A DNA stretch of 35,728 bases from Xanthomonas bonasiae (GTDB taxonomy: Bacteria > Pseudomonadota > Gammaproteobacteria > Xanthomonadales > Xanthomonadaceae). Numbering within the stretch: position 1 is the first letter of the stretch; each line of letters opens with the position of its first letter. The notes under the pieces are model-generated. The model saw nothing but the letters and a program-made list of their open reading frames with translations, did no database searches and was not told where the DNA came from. Position numbers and translations under genes: made by a program. The stretch is taken from positions 1-35,728 of the forward strand of contig NZ_JAFIWB010000037.1 in the NCBI RefSeq assembly GCF_017163705.1, given 5' to 3'. Positions 24,352 to 32,492 of this stretch are shown one piece after another.

Positions 24352-24966
24352 ATGCCCCATCGCATCGCCACCCTTGAGGCACTCGAAGCGCTGTATGGCC
24401 AGCCTGCCGAGCGCTCGCTGCGCAAGGAGATCGATCATCTGAACGCCGACTACCAGGCGTTCGTGTGCGCCTCGCCGTTCGTGGTGCTGGCGTCGGCCGG
24501 GGACGACGGACTGGACTGCTCGCCCAAGGGCGACTCGGCCGGCTTCGTGCAGATCCTGGATGCGCGCACGCTGGCGGTGCCGGACCGCCCGGGCAACAAC
24601 CGCATCGACAATCTGCGCAATCTGCTGCACGACCCGCGCATGTCGCTGCTGTTCCTGGTGCCCGGCATCGGCGAGAGCCTGCGGGTGAACGGGCGTGCCG
24701 AGATCAGCGTCGATCCAGCCTTGCTGGCCCGCTTCGAGATCCGCGGCAGGCAGCCGCGCAGCGTGATCGTGGTGCATGTCGACGCCGCGTACTTCCACTG
24801 TTCCAAGGCGATCGTGCGCTCGGCCCTGTGGGATCCGGCGCGGCACGTGCCCCGCGAGCAGTTGCCCAGTGCCGGCACCATGCACGCGCACCTGGCGGAC
24901 GGCGATTTCGATGCCGCCGCCTACGACCTCGAATTGCCAAAGCGCACGCAGGACATGCTGTACTAG
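24352..24966 (+). CDS. Pyridoxamine 5'-phosphate oxidase family (MSMEG_1061-like) flavoprotein
   Basis: This 204-aa protein begins MPHRIATLEALEALYG. A helical N-terminus is followed by a split-barrel FMN-binding domain: FVVLASAGDDGLDCSPKGD (typical of the family), LAVPDRPGNNRIDNLRNLL, SLLFLVPGIGESLRVNGRAEI and VVHVDAAYFHCSKAIVRSALW. The conserved HCSKA and RVNGRA motifs mark the MSMEG_1061-type subgroup of PPOX-fold proteins, which bind FMN or F420 and whose substrates are mostly unknown. It is the first gene outside the RHS array and returns to normal GC. The next gene follows after 56 bases. Confidence 0.88.
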   Translation: MPHRIATLEALEALYGQPAERSLRKEIDHLNADYQAFVCASPFVVLASAGDDGLDCSPKGDSAGFVQILDARTLAVPDRPGNNRIDNLRNLLHDPRMSLLFLVPGIGESLRVNGRAEISVDPALLARFEIRGRQPRSVIVVHVDAAYFHCSKAIVRSALWDPARHVPREQLPSAGTMHAHLADGDFDAAAYDLELPKRTQDMLY

Positions 24967-25022
24967 CGCGTCAGCCGCGCCAGCCACCTTCGCGGCGGAC
25001 AACCGGACCACAAAGGGGATCG

Positions 25023-25685
25023 ATGCAAGGACGCGACACGATATCTGCGGGATGGGGCGAGCTACTGGCCGTCGTTGCGATCGCACTCGGACTGCCCATC
25101 TACTGGAGCTTCTCGGCCGTGCTGGCGCCCACGGGCGAGCCGTCGTTTTCCGAGGCGAGCCTGTGGGGCATGGTCCTCTACGAGCTGCTGGTCCTGGCCT
25201 TGCTCGTCCCGGTGCTGTGGTTCCGCGGATGGACGCCGCAGGTCTTGGGGCTGCATTGGCAGGGGCGCGATATCCGACCGGCGATCGGCCTGCTGATCGC
25301 GTGCATCGTGGCCTGCTATCCCCTGAACTGGCTGGGCGCGGGCATGGCCGAGGAGGTGAATCCTTCGATGGATGCCATGGTGGCAGGGAAGCTATCGCTG
25401 ACGGCGGTGGTGGCAGTTTCGCTGCTCAATCCGATCTTCGAGGAAGTGTTCGTCTGCGCCTACGTGATCCGCGTGCTGCAGCGCAGCCACAGCCCGGCAT
25501 TCGCGGTGAACGTCAGCGTGGCGATCCGCGCCTCGTACCACCTGTACCAGGGACCCATCGGCGCGATCTCGCTGGTCGTCGTGGGGCTGATACTCGGCTG
25601 GTGGTTCGCGCGGACCGGCCGGCTGTGGCCAGCGATCATCGCGCACGGCCTGATGGACCTGCTCGCACTGATGGCCTATGCATAA
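25023..25685 (+). CDS. CPBP-family intramembrane protease homologue with altered active-site motif
   Basis: This 220-aa protein starts at ATG 25023 with AAAGGGG upstream; a much longer in-frame start overlaps the preceding gene and is rejected. About seven hydrophobic segments are visible. The CPBP (CAAX protease and bacteriocin-processing) motifs are present: Glu140-Glu141 in NPIFEEVFVCAY, His173 in ASYHLYQG and HGLMD with His208 and Asp212. In most members motif 1 is EExxxR; here the Arg position is Cys145 and the following Gly is Ala. Activity may be altered or the subgroup may differ. The gene may be co-transcribed with the flavoprotein gene. The substrate is unknown. Confidence 0.85.
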   Translation: MQGRDTISAGWGELLAVVAIALGLPIYWSFSAVLAPTGEPSFSEASLWGMVLYELLVLALLVPVLWFRGWTPQVLGLHWQGRDIRPAIGLLIACIVACYPLNWLGAGMAEEVNPSMDAMVAGKLSLTAVVAVSLLNPIFEEVFVCAYVIRVLQRSHSPAFAVNVSVAIRASYHLYQGPIGAISLVVVGLILGWWFARTGRLWPAIIAHGLMDLLALMAYA

Positions 25686-25785
25686 TGTGTCCGATTGAAT
25701 GAAAGACATGGCGCTCAATGCGCCACGTCGAAGCATTCTTCCGATCGCGTAGCAGACAGGGTGATGGGAGATCGCTACTCGCAGA

Positions 25786-25804
25786 GATTCCCCGGCGGGG
25801 AATC
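25786..25804. terminator. Hairpin between convergent genes
   Basis: GATTCCCC and GGGGAATC form a perfect 8-bp stem around GGC, 9 bases before the end of the minus-strand hydrolase. A second stem (TGGCGC/GCGCCA, 25709-25725) follows the plus-strand gene. Neither has a long T-tract, so they are probably inefficient or bidirectional transcript ends. Confidence 0.45.
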
Positions 25805-25812
25805 GGTCCAGG

Positions 25813-27141
25813 TCACTCAGTCGCCGCCGGCATCACGATGAACCTCCCTGCCGCCGGAAGCTTGCGGTCGTCGATCCAGTCCGCGGTCACGTCGAACAGG
25901 TACGCGGAATAGGTCTTCGCCACGCCGTCGGCGGTCTTGATCGACTCGATCAGGCCATGATCCGCATTCGGGAACACCACCACGGCCAGGTCCGCCCGGC
26001 GTTGCTGGAGCTGCCGAAGAATGGCTTGGGTGGCGGCATTCGGGGCCTGGCGGTCGCTCCCGCCCAGCAGCCACAGTTGGCGGGGCTTGATCGCTTCGAT
26101 CACCGGTTGCGGCTCGTAGTCGAAACTCAGCCCCTGTGCGAGGGCGGGTCCGTTGGCCTGGAGTTCCGCGCTCGAGAATTTCAGGAACAGGCCGGTGTAC
26201 GAGCGGGGCTGGATGGCGGCCAGCCACGGTGCGTCGGCATGGCTGGACTTGAAGGCGTCCAGCTCGGCAAAGCCGTCGCGCATGTCGGAACGCACGATCC
26301 GTTCGGTGATGGCAGTCAGTTTCCTGGCTTCGGCCAGCGCGGTCTCGTCGAACCCAGCGCGCTGCAGCTGTTGCTCCACCAGTTCGCGGTCTTGCGCGAT
26401 CGGCCCTTCCGCCATCGCGAAGGCGGCCACGACGAAATCCACTGGCACCAGCGTGGCGGTCAGCGGCGCGACCCATCCGCCCTGGCTGCCGCCGATCACG
26501 CCGATCCGGCGCACGCCCGGCGCGAGCCGCCGGGCTTCCTTGACCGCGGCCGCCGTGTCGCGTGCACGCGCCTGGAAATCGGAGGAGAGGGCGCCGGCGG
26601 ACGCGCCGGTGCCGCGCTTGTCGTAGACGAAGACGGCGATGCCCCTGCGCGCGAGTTCGTATTGCCAGACGGTGTCGTCGGTGCTGGGATCGTTGTTCGA
26701 ACCTTCGACCCATACGGCCGCCGCCGTCGCGCGGCCAGTGGCGGGCAGCACGAGCTTGCCGTGCAGCGCGATGCCGTCGCTGCTGAAGGTGGTTTCCTTC
26801 TCGACCAGGCGCAGGCGGGTGCCGGTCTCGGTGGCCTCGCCCCGTGTCAGTTGCAGCGTACCGGTCCGGCAGGGGGCGAAACGGATGTACACGGTGTCTG
26901 CGCCGTATCCGCCGCTGGCGTCCACCCGCAAGCGGCCGAACCGGCCGTTCGACAGGGTGTAGTGGAGTTCGCGCTGCTTCCCGCCGTCGCCGGTGATGGT
27001 CACCGACTGCCCTTCGGGCAGCGCATACACCCCCAACAGGCAGCGCAGGTCGGGGTCCAGGCGGGTTTGCGGGACGGCATCCAGTGGCGCAGCCGCGGAA
27101 AGCGCGGCAGCGACGAGCGTCGCAGTCAGGAACGCCAGCAT
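25813..27141 (-). CDS. Secreted alpha/beta hydrolase (dienelactone hydrolase/peptidase-like)
   Basis: This 442-aa protein starts at ATG 27141 with AAGGG upstream; the earlier in-frame start lacks a signal sequence. It has a signal peptide (MLAFLTATLVAAALSAAA). Residues 30-115 form a beta-rich N-terminal domain with paired cysteines. The hydrolase fold begins near 115: GKLVLPATG, VYDKRGTGAS (oxyanion-side strand), GVIGGSQGGW with nucleophile Ser219, a helical cap (240-340), LLGGSDRQAP and NADHGL with His395. It is an exported serine hydrolase, probably a peptidase or esterase. The substrate is not predictable. A broken PepSY-type gene lies just upstream. Confidence 0.88.
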   Translation of the reverse strand: MLAFLTATLVAAALSAAAPLDAVPQTRLDPDLRCLLGVYALPEGQSVTITGDGGKQRELHYTLSNGRFGRLRVDASGGYGADTVYIRFAPCRTGTLQLTRGEATETGTRLRLVEKETTFSSDGIALHGKLVLPATGRATAAAVWVEGSNNDPSTDDTVWQYELARRGIAVFVYDKRGTGASAGALSSDFQARARDTAAAVKEARRLAPGVRRIGVIGGSQGGWVAPLTATLVPVDFVVAAFAMAEGPIAQDRELVEQQLQRAGFDETALAEARKLTAITERIVRSDMRDGFAELDAFKSSHADAPWLAAIQPRSYTGLFLKFSSAELQANGPALAQGLSFDYEPQPVIEAIKPRQLWLLGGSDRQAPNAATQAILRQLQQRRADLAVVVFPNADHGLIESIKTADGVAKTYSAYLFDVTADWIDDRKLPAAGRFIVMPAATE

Positions 27142-27289
27142 GGTCAGCCCTTGTCGTGTCGAAGCCGCACACTCGCAGCTTCGGGTGCTGCCGACAACGT
27201 GCCTAAGGTAGGGGGGACGGTTGGGCGCCTCTCGCATCGGCGATGGGGACGATGCAACGCGACCGCGCCCGTTGCGCTGCATCGCATCG

Positions 27290-27644
27290 TTCGGCATCCA
27301 TCATCTGGCTGCGCCGCGTGCGCCACAACAAGGTAGACGCCGGTGATGGACAGCATCGCCACGACCAGGCCGCTCAGGGCGACCAGCAGGCGCCGCGGGA
27401 TGCCGAGAAGGTGATCGAAGTGCAGCGAGAATTGCGACTGCACGAATGCGTCGCCTGCCGTGCCCCGGCCTATCGGATCCGGTGCCACGACGCGGCCATC
27501 GGATGCGGCGACGTACAGCCGGGACGGCCCCATGCTCTCGAGCGGATGGCCGTCGCGGTTGGCGTCGGTGAACGCGACGCCGTACAGGTCCGGCGGCGTA
27601 GAGCACGCAGGGCGCGACCGGCGCGGGGAAGACGTCCTTGGCAT
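27290..27644 (-). pseudogene. Frameshifted remnant of a PepSY-associated membrane protein
   Basis: The frame reads DLYGVAFTDANRDG, LYVAASDGRVVAPD and then FDHLLGIPRRLLVALSGLVV-AMLSITGVYL, the last transmembrane helix of PepSY-domain membrane proteins. Directly after GVYL an extra T (near 27328) shifts the frame. In the alternative frame the expected basic end LLWRTRRSQ continues. The N-terminal two-thirds expected for the family are missing, and 27645-27742 holds only degraded sequence. This is a decayed gene. Confidence 0.7.
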
Positions 27645-27742
27645 GGGCGGTCGCGCATTCCACCGCCGCTGCTAAGCCCAGGTGGCGATTGCCGCACGCC
27701 GATGCTTTCAGGGATGGCGGCAGCCGCAGCTCCCGCACCCGT

Positions 27743-28462
27743 TCAACACCGCGCCTGCCGCCCCGCCGCGTAGCGCACGCCTGCACGCAGCTGCGCGAGG
27801 AAATGCGGATCGGCATACACCGCCGCGTCGTGGCCCAGGCCGGTGTACCAGGCACGGCCGCCGTCGAAGGCGTGGCACCAGGCGATCGGGTGATCCGCGC
27901 CCATGGTGCCGCCTGTGTAGAGGCGTTCGTCCACGGTGGCGATGACCTGCACCTGCGCGCGCGGGTTGCTGCGGTAGTTGTAGATCTCGTCGTGGATCGG
28001 CCAGGGCGTGCCGTCGGCGCGACCGTCGCGTTCGGGCTGCACTTGGGTGGATTGCAGCCCGGGCGGGTGGCCCTGGAACCAGGCGCCGACCAGGCGCCCG
28101 TACCACGGCCAGGCGTAGCCGGTGTCGGCCGCCGAATGCACGCCGACGAAGCCGCCGCCGTTGCGCACGAAGCTTTCGAATGCCTGTTGCTGCGCGGGGT
28201 CGAGGATCTCGCCGGTGGTGCTGGCGAACACCACCACGCGGTAGCGGGCCAGGTTGTCGGCGGTGAAGGCGTTCGCGTCTTCGCTATGGTCCGCGGCCAG
28301 GCCTTCCTCGCTGGCCAGCTGGCGCAGCGTCGCCACCGCGGTGGGAATCGAGTCGTGGCGGAAGCCGGCGGTCTTGCTGAAGATCAGCATGCGCTCCGGC
28401 GCCGGGGCGGTTGCGGCGACGCCGGCCAGCATGGCGGCGAGCGAGAAGGCGAGTGGCGTCAT
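27743..28462 (-). CDS. Secreted ThuA-like protein (trehalose-utilisation / GATase-like fold)
   Basis: This 239-aa protein has an ATG at 28462 followed by a signal peptide (MTPLAFSLAAMLAGVAATA). The ThuA domain fills the rest: MLIFSKTAGFRHDSIPTAV, VVVFASTTGEILDPAQQQAF, GGGFVGVHSAADTGYAWPWY and GRAWYTGLGHDAAVY. These strands and the GVHSA...Y motif are typical of ThuA, a glutamine-amidotransferase-like fold without a known catalytic Cys, often found in sugar or glycan metabolism loci. No sugar genes flank it. An upstream in-frame extension has no signal peptide and overlaps the divergent promoter space, so it is not used. Confidence 0.88.
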   Translation of the reverse strand: MTPLAFSLAAMLAGVAATAPAPERMLIFSKTAGFRHDSIPTAVATLRQLASEEGLAADHSEDANAFTADNLARYRVVVFASTTGEILDPAQQQAFESFVRNGGGFVGVHSAADTGYAWPWYGRLVGAWFQGHPPGLQSTQVQPERDGRADGTPWPIHDEIYNYRSNPRAQVQVIATVDERLYTGGTMGADHPIAWCHAFDGGRAWYTGLGHDAAVYADPHFLAQLRAGVRYAAGRQARC

Positions 28463-28684
28463 GGGGGAATTCTGCCCCGGATGCCGGCTGGCGGGTAGCG
28501 CAATTGCGGTTTGGACGTCGGCGCGGGCCTGCCGGCACCGCGCATGGCGCGCCAGGTGCGCGGAGCCGGCGTTGCCGCTGTCCATGCAGCACCGGGGCCG
28601 CGGCTGCGGAAGATGTCTGCCGCACTGGTCGACGGCCCGCGAGATGGGGGAAAATTGCACTCCCTTGCCGAATTTGGAGCCGCC

Positions 28685-29419
28685 ATGTCAGGACGATGGA
28701 GTTGGAGTTTGCTGCTGGGGTGCGGTGCGGCGTTCGCTGCCGCCGCGGCTGCGCCGGCGCCCGGCGAGTACGGCACCAAGGACGGCTGGGGTAGCCTGCA
28801 GATCAGCGGGCAGGGTGACGTGCGCCAGTTCACGATCGACGCGATGGGCGCCAACGGCCACAGCTGCGGGCTGTCGGGCACGCTGCGCGGCGAGATCGCC
28901 GAGGTCACCGAAGGCAGCGACACGCCGTGCCGCGTGTCGTTCAAGCGCACGCCCGGCGGGTTCGAGGTGAAGGCGCTGACCGAGGAGAGCTGCCGCGACT
29001 ATTGCGGCGCGCGCGCCGGCTTCGAGGGCGAGTATCTGGCGTTGCCGGCGGGCTGCACTGCGGCGGCGAGCACGCGGCGGCGCGCGGCGTATCTGGCCGA
29101 CTATCGCGGCAAGCGCTATGCGGCCGCGCTCGCGGGGATGGATGCGTTCGGCAAGGAGTGCGGCACGTTCTTCAATTGGCTGGAGCGCGACCGCTTCGCC
29201 AACGACCGCGCCATCGCCCTGCTGCGCCTGGGCCGTCCGAAAGAGTGCCTGGCCGCGCTGGACACCACCATCGCCGGCGCCAGCCGCGACGAGGACTCCT
29301 TGCAGGAGGAATTGGACAAGAACGGCAGCATGCTGCCGCCGACCGATTGGGACAGCTATCTGCCGATCGCCAAGTCCACCTGGTTCAACCGCAAGCTGTG
29401 CGAGGCGGCGAAGCCGTAA
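28685..29419 (+). CDS. Secreted Cys-rich hypothetical protein
   Basis: This 244-aa protein starts at ATG 28685 with GGAG 6 bases upstream; an earlier in-frame start precedes the signal peptide and is rejected. It has a signal peptide (MSGRWSWSLLLGCGAAFAAA). The mature N-terminal half is beta-rich with four to five cysteines (HSCGLSG, DTPCRVS, SCRDYCGAR, PAGCTAA), as in a lysozyme-inhibitor-like or disulfide-stapled periplasmic domain. The C-terminal half is helical with TPR-like spacing (YRGKRYAAALAGMDAFGKEC, LLRLGRPKECLAALD). I do not recognise a named family. It is divergent from the ThuA-like gene, with a 222-base spacer holding no other visible feature. Confidence 0.78.
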   Translation: MSGRWSWSLLLGCGAAFAAAAAAPAPGEYGTKDGWGSLQISGQGDVRQFTIDAMGANGHSCGLSGTLRGEIAEVTEGSDTPCRVSFKRTPGGFEVKALTEESCRDYCGARAGFEGEYLALPAGCTAAASTRRRAAYLADYRGKRYAAALAGMDAFGKECGTFFNWLERDRFANDRAIALLRLGRPKECLAALDTTIAGASRDEDSLQEELDKNGSMLPPTDWDSYLPIAKSTWFNRKLCEAAKP

Positions 29420-29482
29420 CGGCGCGCGTCGGCGCGGCTACAGCCGTGCCGAACGCAGCACTGCGTGTTTCGGCGCGGATGC

Positions 29483-29840
29483 TGTCGGGGCTAAAGCCCC
29501 TCCCACAGTTCACCCGGCGGCCTAGCCGCAAGTCCCTGCGGGAGCGACTTCAGTCGCGACGAGCGAAGCCGTGAGTGTTCCGGCTGCGGATACCGTCGGG
29601 GCTGAAGCCCCTCCTACAGTGCATCCGGCGGGCTAGCCGCAAGCTCCTGTAGGAGCGGCTTCAGCCGCGACGAGCGCAGCGGCGGGTGTTCCAGTTTCGG
29701 ATACCGTCGGGGCTGAAGCCCCCTCCTGCAGTGCATCCGGTGGGCTAGCCGCAAGCTCCTGTAGGAGCGGCTTCAGCCGCGACGAGCGCAGCGGTGGATG
29801 TTCCGGCTTCGGATACTGTCGGGGCTGAAGCCCCCCCTGC
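29483..29840. repeat. Second cluster of seven REP palindromes
   Basis: Units alternate in orientation at 29483-29505, 29538-29560, 29595-29617, 29649-29671, 29706-29729, 29761-29783 and 29818-29840. They are the same two types as at 1713-1961, with slight decay (for example GCGGGAGCGACTTCAGTCGC). Spacers themselves are repeated (GTGCATCCGG...GGCTAGCCGCAAG), so the array grew by tandem duplication of a REP-pair unit of about 110 bases. Confidence 0.9.
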
Positions 29841-29887
29841 GGGGAGCGGTATCCCGGGGAAATCCTGCATCCTGCGCAGAGCCGCCA

Positions 29888-30298
29888 TCAACCGCCTGCG
29901 CGTGGAATCTCCAGCGGCGACCGCGCGCGGTCCACTGCCAGGATCGAGGCGTCGTCCGGATCGCGCAGCACATGCACGCGGGTGCCGGCGATGCAGAACT
30001 GCGGCAACAGGGCTTCGTCGATCAGCGTGCGCAGCGTAGCCATGGACACGCCGCCCGCGCCGTCGAAAACGTCCAGCGTCAACTCGACCGCATGCACGGT
30101 CTGGCCCTGGCTGCCGCCGCGCGACAGCCCGTGCTCGGAGCGCTTGAGCGCGCGAATCTCGGCCTCGGCAGGGACGCCGCTGTGCTTCAGGCGTTGCCAG
30201 GTCTTCTCTTCAGCGGAGTAGAGGCCATTTTCGCGGGTGGCGACGATCACCACCGAGACGCCCAACAGCAGAACGGCGCTCATCACCACGGCGAACAC
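29888..30298 (-). CDS. Hypothetical protein with one N-terminal membrane helix
   Basis: This protein is about 136 aa. The first 22 residues form a membrane helix (AVVMSAVLLLGVSVVIVATR), and the rest is a soluble alpha/beta domain (VPAEAEIRALKRSEHGLSRG, VHAVELTLDVFDGAGG, ALLPQFCIAGTRVHVLRDPD). The start is uncertain: GTG at 30298 has no good ribosome site, and the open frame extends upstream through hydrophobic codons (AIEILLWTVF) that probably belong to the helix, so a non-ATG start nearer 30320 is possible. The fold recalls DUF3592-like small membrane proteins, without firm support. Confidence 0.6.
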   Translation of the reverse strand: MFAVVMSAVLLLGVSVVIVATRENGLYSAEEKTWQRLKHSGVPAEAEIRALKRSEHGLSRGGSQGQTVHAVELTLDVFDGAGGVSMATLRTLIDEALLPQFCIAGTRVHVLRDPDDASILAVDRARSPLEIPRAGG

Positions 30299-30449
30299 GG
30301 TCCACAGCAGGATTTCGATGGCGACCGTCCTTGGCGGCGCCGGCCGCCAGCCCTGGGCGCAGGCTAGGAAGTCGCGATGTCATCTGCGTGACATGCGGCC
30401 GCGCGCGCCGATGGCGTGCACTCGTGCAGCGGTTTGGGGGAGACAGCCG

Positions 30450-31892
30450 CTAACCTGCCCGGATGGCGATGACCGCTCCGCCCTGCAGCTCGATCGCGAA
30501 CCTGCCGGGCGCTTGCGCCGGTGGCGGGGCGCGCCGTTCGGCCAGCGCGGTCAGTAGCGGCACCGGGTCGCGGTCGAAGGCGACGACGCGCGCGTCGCCC
30601 TGCAGCGCGGAGTGGATCACGGCGCTTTCGAACATCGCCACCTGCGCCAGCTGCGGAATCGCCGGCGCCGCGAGTTGCACGTGCTCCAGGAAGCCCAGCG
30701 CCTCGCTGCTGGCGAACTGGCGCGGTGGCTGCGCGGCGGCGTAGTCCTCGAACAAGCTGCGGAAGGCCGCTTCGCCACCATGCGCCAGCAGCATGCGCGT
30801 GGTCAGCCGCGCCGCGCTGGCGATCTGTCCGGCGCGCGCATTGCTGGCCAATTCCCGCAGCAGGGCGACGCCGGGATCCGCCAGCAGTGCGGCGATGGGA
30901 TGCGCGCCCGGCGCGTCGCCGCGGACCAGGGCGCCCAGGGTCCGTTCCCAGTCGGCGGGCGACGGTGCGACGCCGCCATCGCCGCGCGCGAGGCCCGCTG
31001 CGGCCTGCGGCGCGCGCGCGCCGGGCCGGCGCAGCGCCCATAGCGTGTGCAGCCTGTCGATCTGCCTGCGTACGTCGGCGATGCCGACGTGCGCCAGAGC
31101 GGTCGGCAGCATCTCGAAGACGATCGCGTGCAGGTTGGGCAGCGCGGGCATCAGCTCGGCGGCCAGTCGCATCAATTCTTCGTCGACGAGTCCGGAATGC
31201 GCATCGAGCCAGTAGCCGCGGTGCGCGAAGCCGCCGGCCAGGTGCAGTTCGCAGACGCGCTCGAGCGGCAGCGCGGCGAGCGCCTCGCGCACCGGCTGGC
31301 GGCCGTTCTTCTGGTTGGTCCACAGGTTGTGCAGGTCGAGCAGGATGCCGCAGTCGGCCTGGGTCGCCACTTCGGCGATGAACGCGCCGTCGCTGAGTTC
31401 GCCAGCGACCGGGCGCAGATAGTTGACGTTGTTCTCCACCGCGAACGGTACCCGCAGGCCCTGTGCCATTGTGCGAATATTGGCCGCGGCCTGTTGCGCG
31501 CTCGCCACGGTCTGCAGCGGCGGCAGCAGGAAACCGGAATCGACCGGGCCGCCGGCCACCGGCACCGCATTGAAGCTCAGGTGTTCGCTGGCCCACGGCG
31601 CCCCCAGCGCCTGCACCACCTCGCGCATCAGTTGCAGACGTTGCGGTTCCGGCGCCAGCGAGCCGCCCACCGGGGAGGCCACGCCGTGCACGAGTTTGTG
31701 CTGCGGCAGCTCGGCGAGCTGCCGCACCATGCCGGTGTCGATGCGCATCGGCGCCTGCGCGTTGCCGGTCTCGAACCAGAAGAATTCCGGTTCGATCTCG
31801 ACCACCCCGATCGCGCCGTCGTCCTCGGCCAGCACCGGCATCAACTCCGGCCACAGCACCAGGCCGACGCCAAGATCGGGCAGGGCATGCAT
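30450..31892 (-). CDS. DUF692/MNIO multinuclear iron oxidase fused to a partner domain; RiPP-maturation candidate
   Basis: This 480-aa protein has GGAGG 9 bases before its ATG. Residues 1-280 form the TIM-barrel MNIO domain, with metal-ligand-type clusters His69 (LVHG), Glu103-His104 (SEHLSF), Glu153-Asn154-Asn155 (VENNVNYL), Asp186-x-His188-Asn189 (LLDLHNLW), Glu215-x-His217 (ELHLAGG) and Asp230-His232. MNIO enzymes (such as MbnB of methanobactin synthesis) oxidise cysteine residues of ribosomal peptides. The C-terminal 190 residues are a helical domain (DWERTLGALV, SEALGFLEHVQL) plus a short beta end, resembling the separate partner proteins of other MNIO systems, so this looks like a fusion. 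The 78-aa Cys peptide gene lies 15 bases upstream in the same operon. Confidence 0.88.
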   Translation of the reverse strand: MHALPDLGVGLVLWPELMPVLAEDDGAIGVVEIEPEFFWFETGNAQAPMRIDTGMVRQLAELPQHKLVHGVASPVGGSLAPEPQRLQLMREVVQALGAPWASEHLSFNAVPVAGGPVDSGFLLPPLQTVASAQQAAANIRTMAQGLRVPFAVENNVNYLRPVAGELSDGAFIAEVATQADCGILLDLHNLWTNQKNGRQPVREALAALPLERVCELHLAGGFAHRGYWLDAHSGLVDEELMRLAAELMPALPNLHAIVFEMLPTALAHVGIADVRRQIDRLHTLWALRRPGARAPQAAAGLARGDGGVAPSPADWERTLGALVRGDAPGAHPIAALLADPGVALLRELASNARAGQIASAARLTTRMLLAHGGEAAFRSLFEDYAAAQPPRQFASSEALGFLEHVQLAAPAIPQLAQVAMFESAVIHSALQGDARVVAFDRDPVPLLTALAERRAPPPAQAPGRFAIELQGGAVIAIRAG

Positions 31893-31907
31893 CGCCGATG
31901 CCTCCGG

Positions 31908-32144
31908 TCAGGGGCCGATCCGCGGCGCGAAACCCTCGATCTCCAGCGCCGGATTGACCCGGAAGTCGCGTTCGATCACGAAGCGCAGGTCGAAGCCGGA
32001 ATGGCAGGCCGCGCAGCCAAGCCGGCCGAGGATTTCCCGGGTGATCTTGTGCATCTTCTCGATGTCGTTGCCGACCTCCACCGGCACCGCGACGGTGACC
32101 GCGTGCGGGGACCGGAACGACGATACTGCCCTTGTGCTCTTCAT
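31908..32144 (-). CDS. 78-aa Cys-containing peptide, candidate substrate of the adjacent MNIO enzyme
   Basis: ATG 32144 has an ideal GGAGA ribosome site, so the gene is real despite its size. The N-terminal 30 residues are polar (MKSTRAVSSFRSPHAVTVAV), a helix follows (NDIEKMHKITREILGRLG), and then CAACHSGFDLRFVIERDF and an acidic tail. There is no signal peptide. Cys44 and Cys47 with His48 form CxxCH, formally a haem-c motif, but without export a haem attachment role is unlikely. As first gene of a two-gene operon with an MNIO oxidase, its cysteines are the likely modification site (inference). It may instead be an accessory protein. Confidence 0.75.
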   Translation of the reverse strand: MKSTRAVSSFRSPHAVTVAVPVEVGNDIEKMHKITREILGRLGCAACHSGFDLRFVIERDFRVNPALEIEGFAPRIGP

Positions 32145-32492
32145 TTGCGTTCTCCATGAACTGTTGGGATGGACCTGTGCGGACACCGTCCGTGTGCGGA
32201 CGCGCGCTGCGACAGGCAGGCAGCCGCGCCGGAAATCCTGTGCGGGTCGGGAAGACGCCGCGCCGGTCGCTGTTGCCTGCCGATAACAACGCGGGGAGTG
32301 CCGCATAGCGGCCACAGCGTTGGACGGACGCGGCTGCCGACGGGATGCAAGCGCTGCCGCCACGGGCGCCGTCAGTGCGCCACTACGACTTCCGGCAGGG
32401 GGGCGCCGGCGGGGCAGGGCGTAGCATCGGCGGATTACGCGCAAGGATCGCTTCCCGTCGTCCGCACCTGTCCGCTCCGGAACCCCCACGCC
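32145..32492. other. Divergent promoter region between the MNIO operon and the dipeptidyl peptidase gene
   Basis: No gene is supported in these 348 bases. Several short inverted repeats occur (for example TCCG-N4-CGGA near 32188), but no clear operator or -35/-10 pair was identified on either strand. Confidence 0.3.

Noticed and set aside
31998-32015. CAACH in the 78-aa peptide as a haem-c site.
   Set aside because: There is no signal peptide or cytochrome context. The MNIO neighbour makes a modification site more likely.
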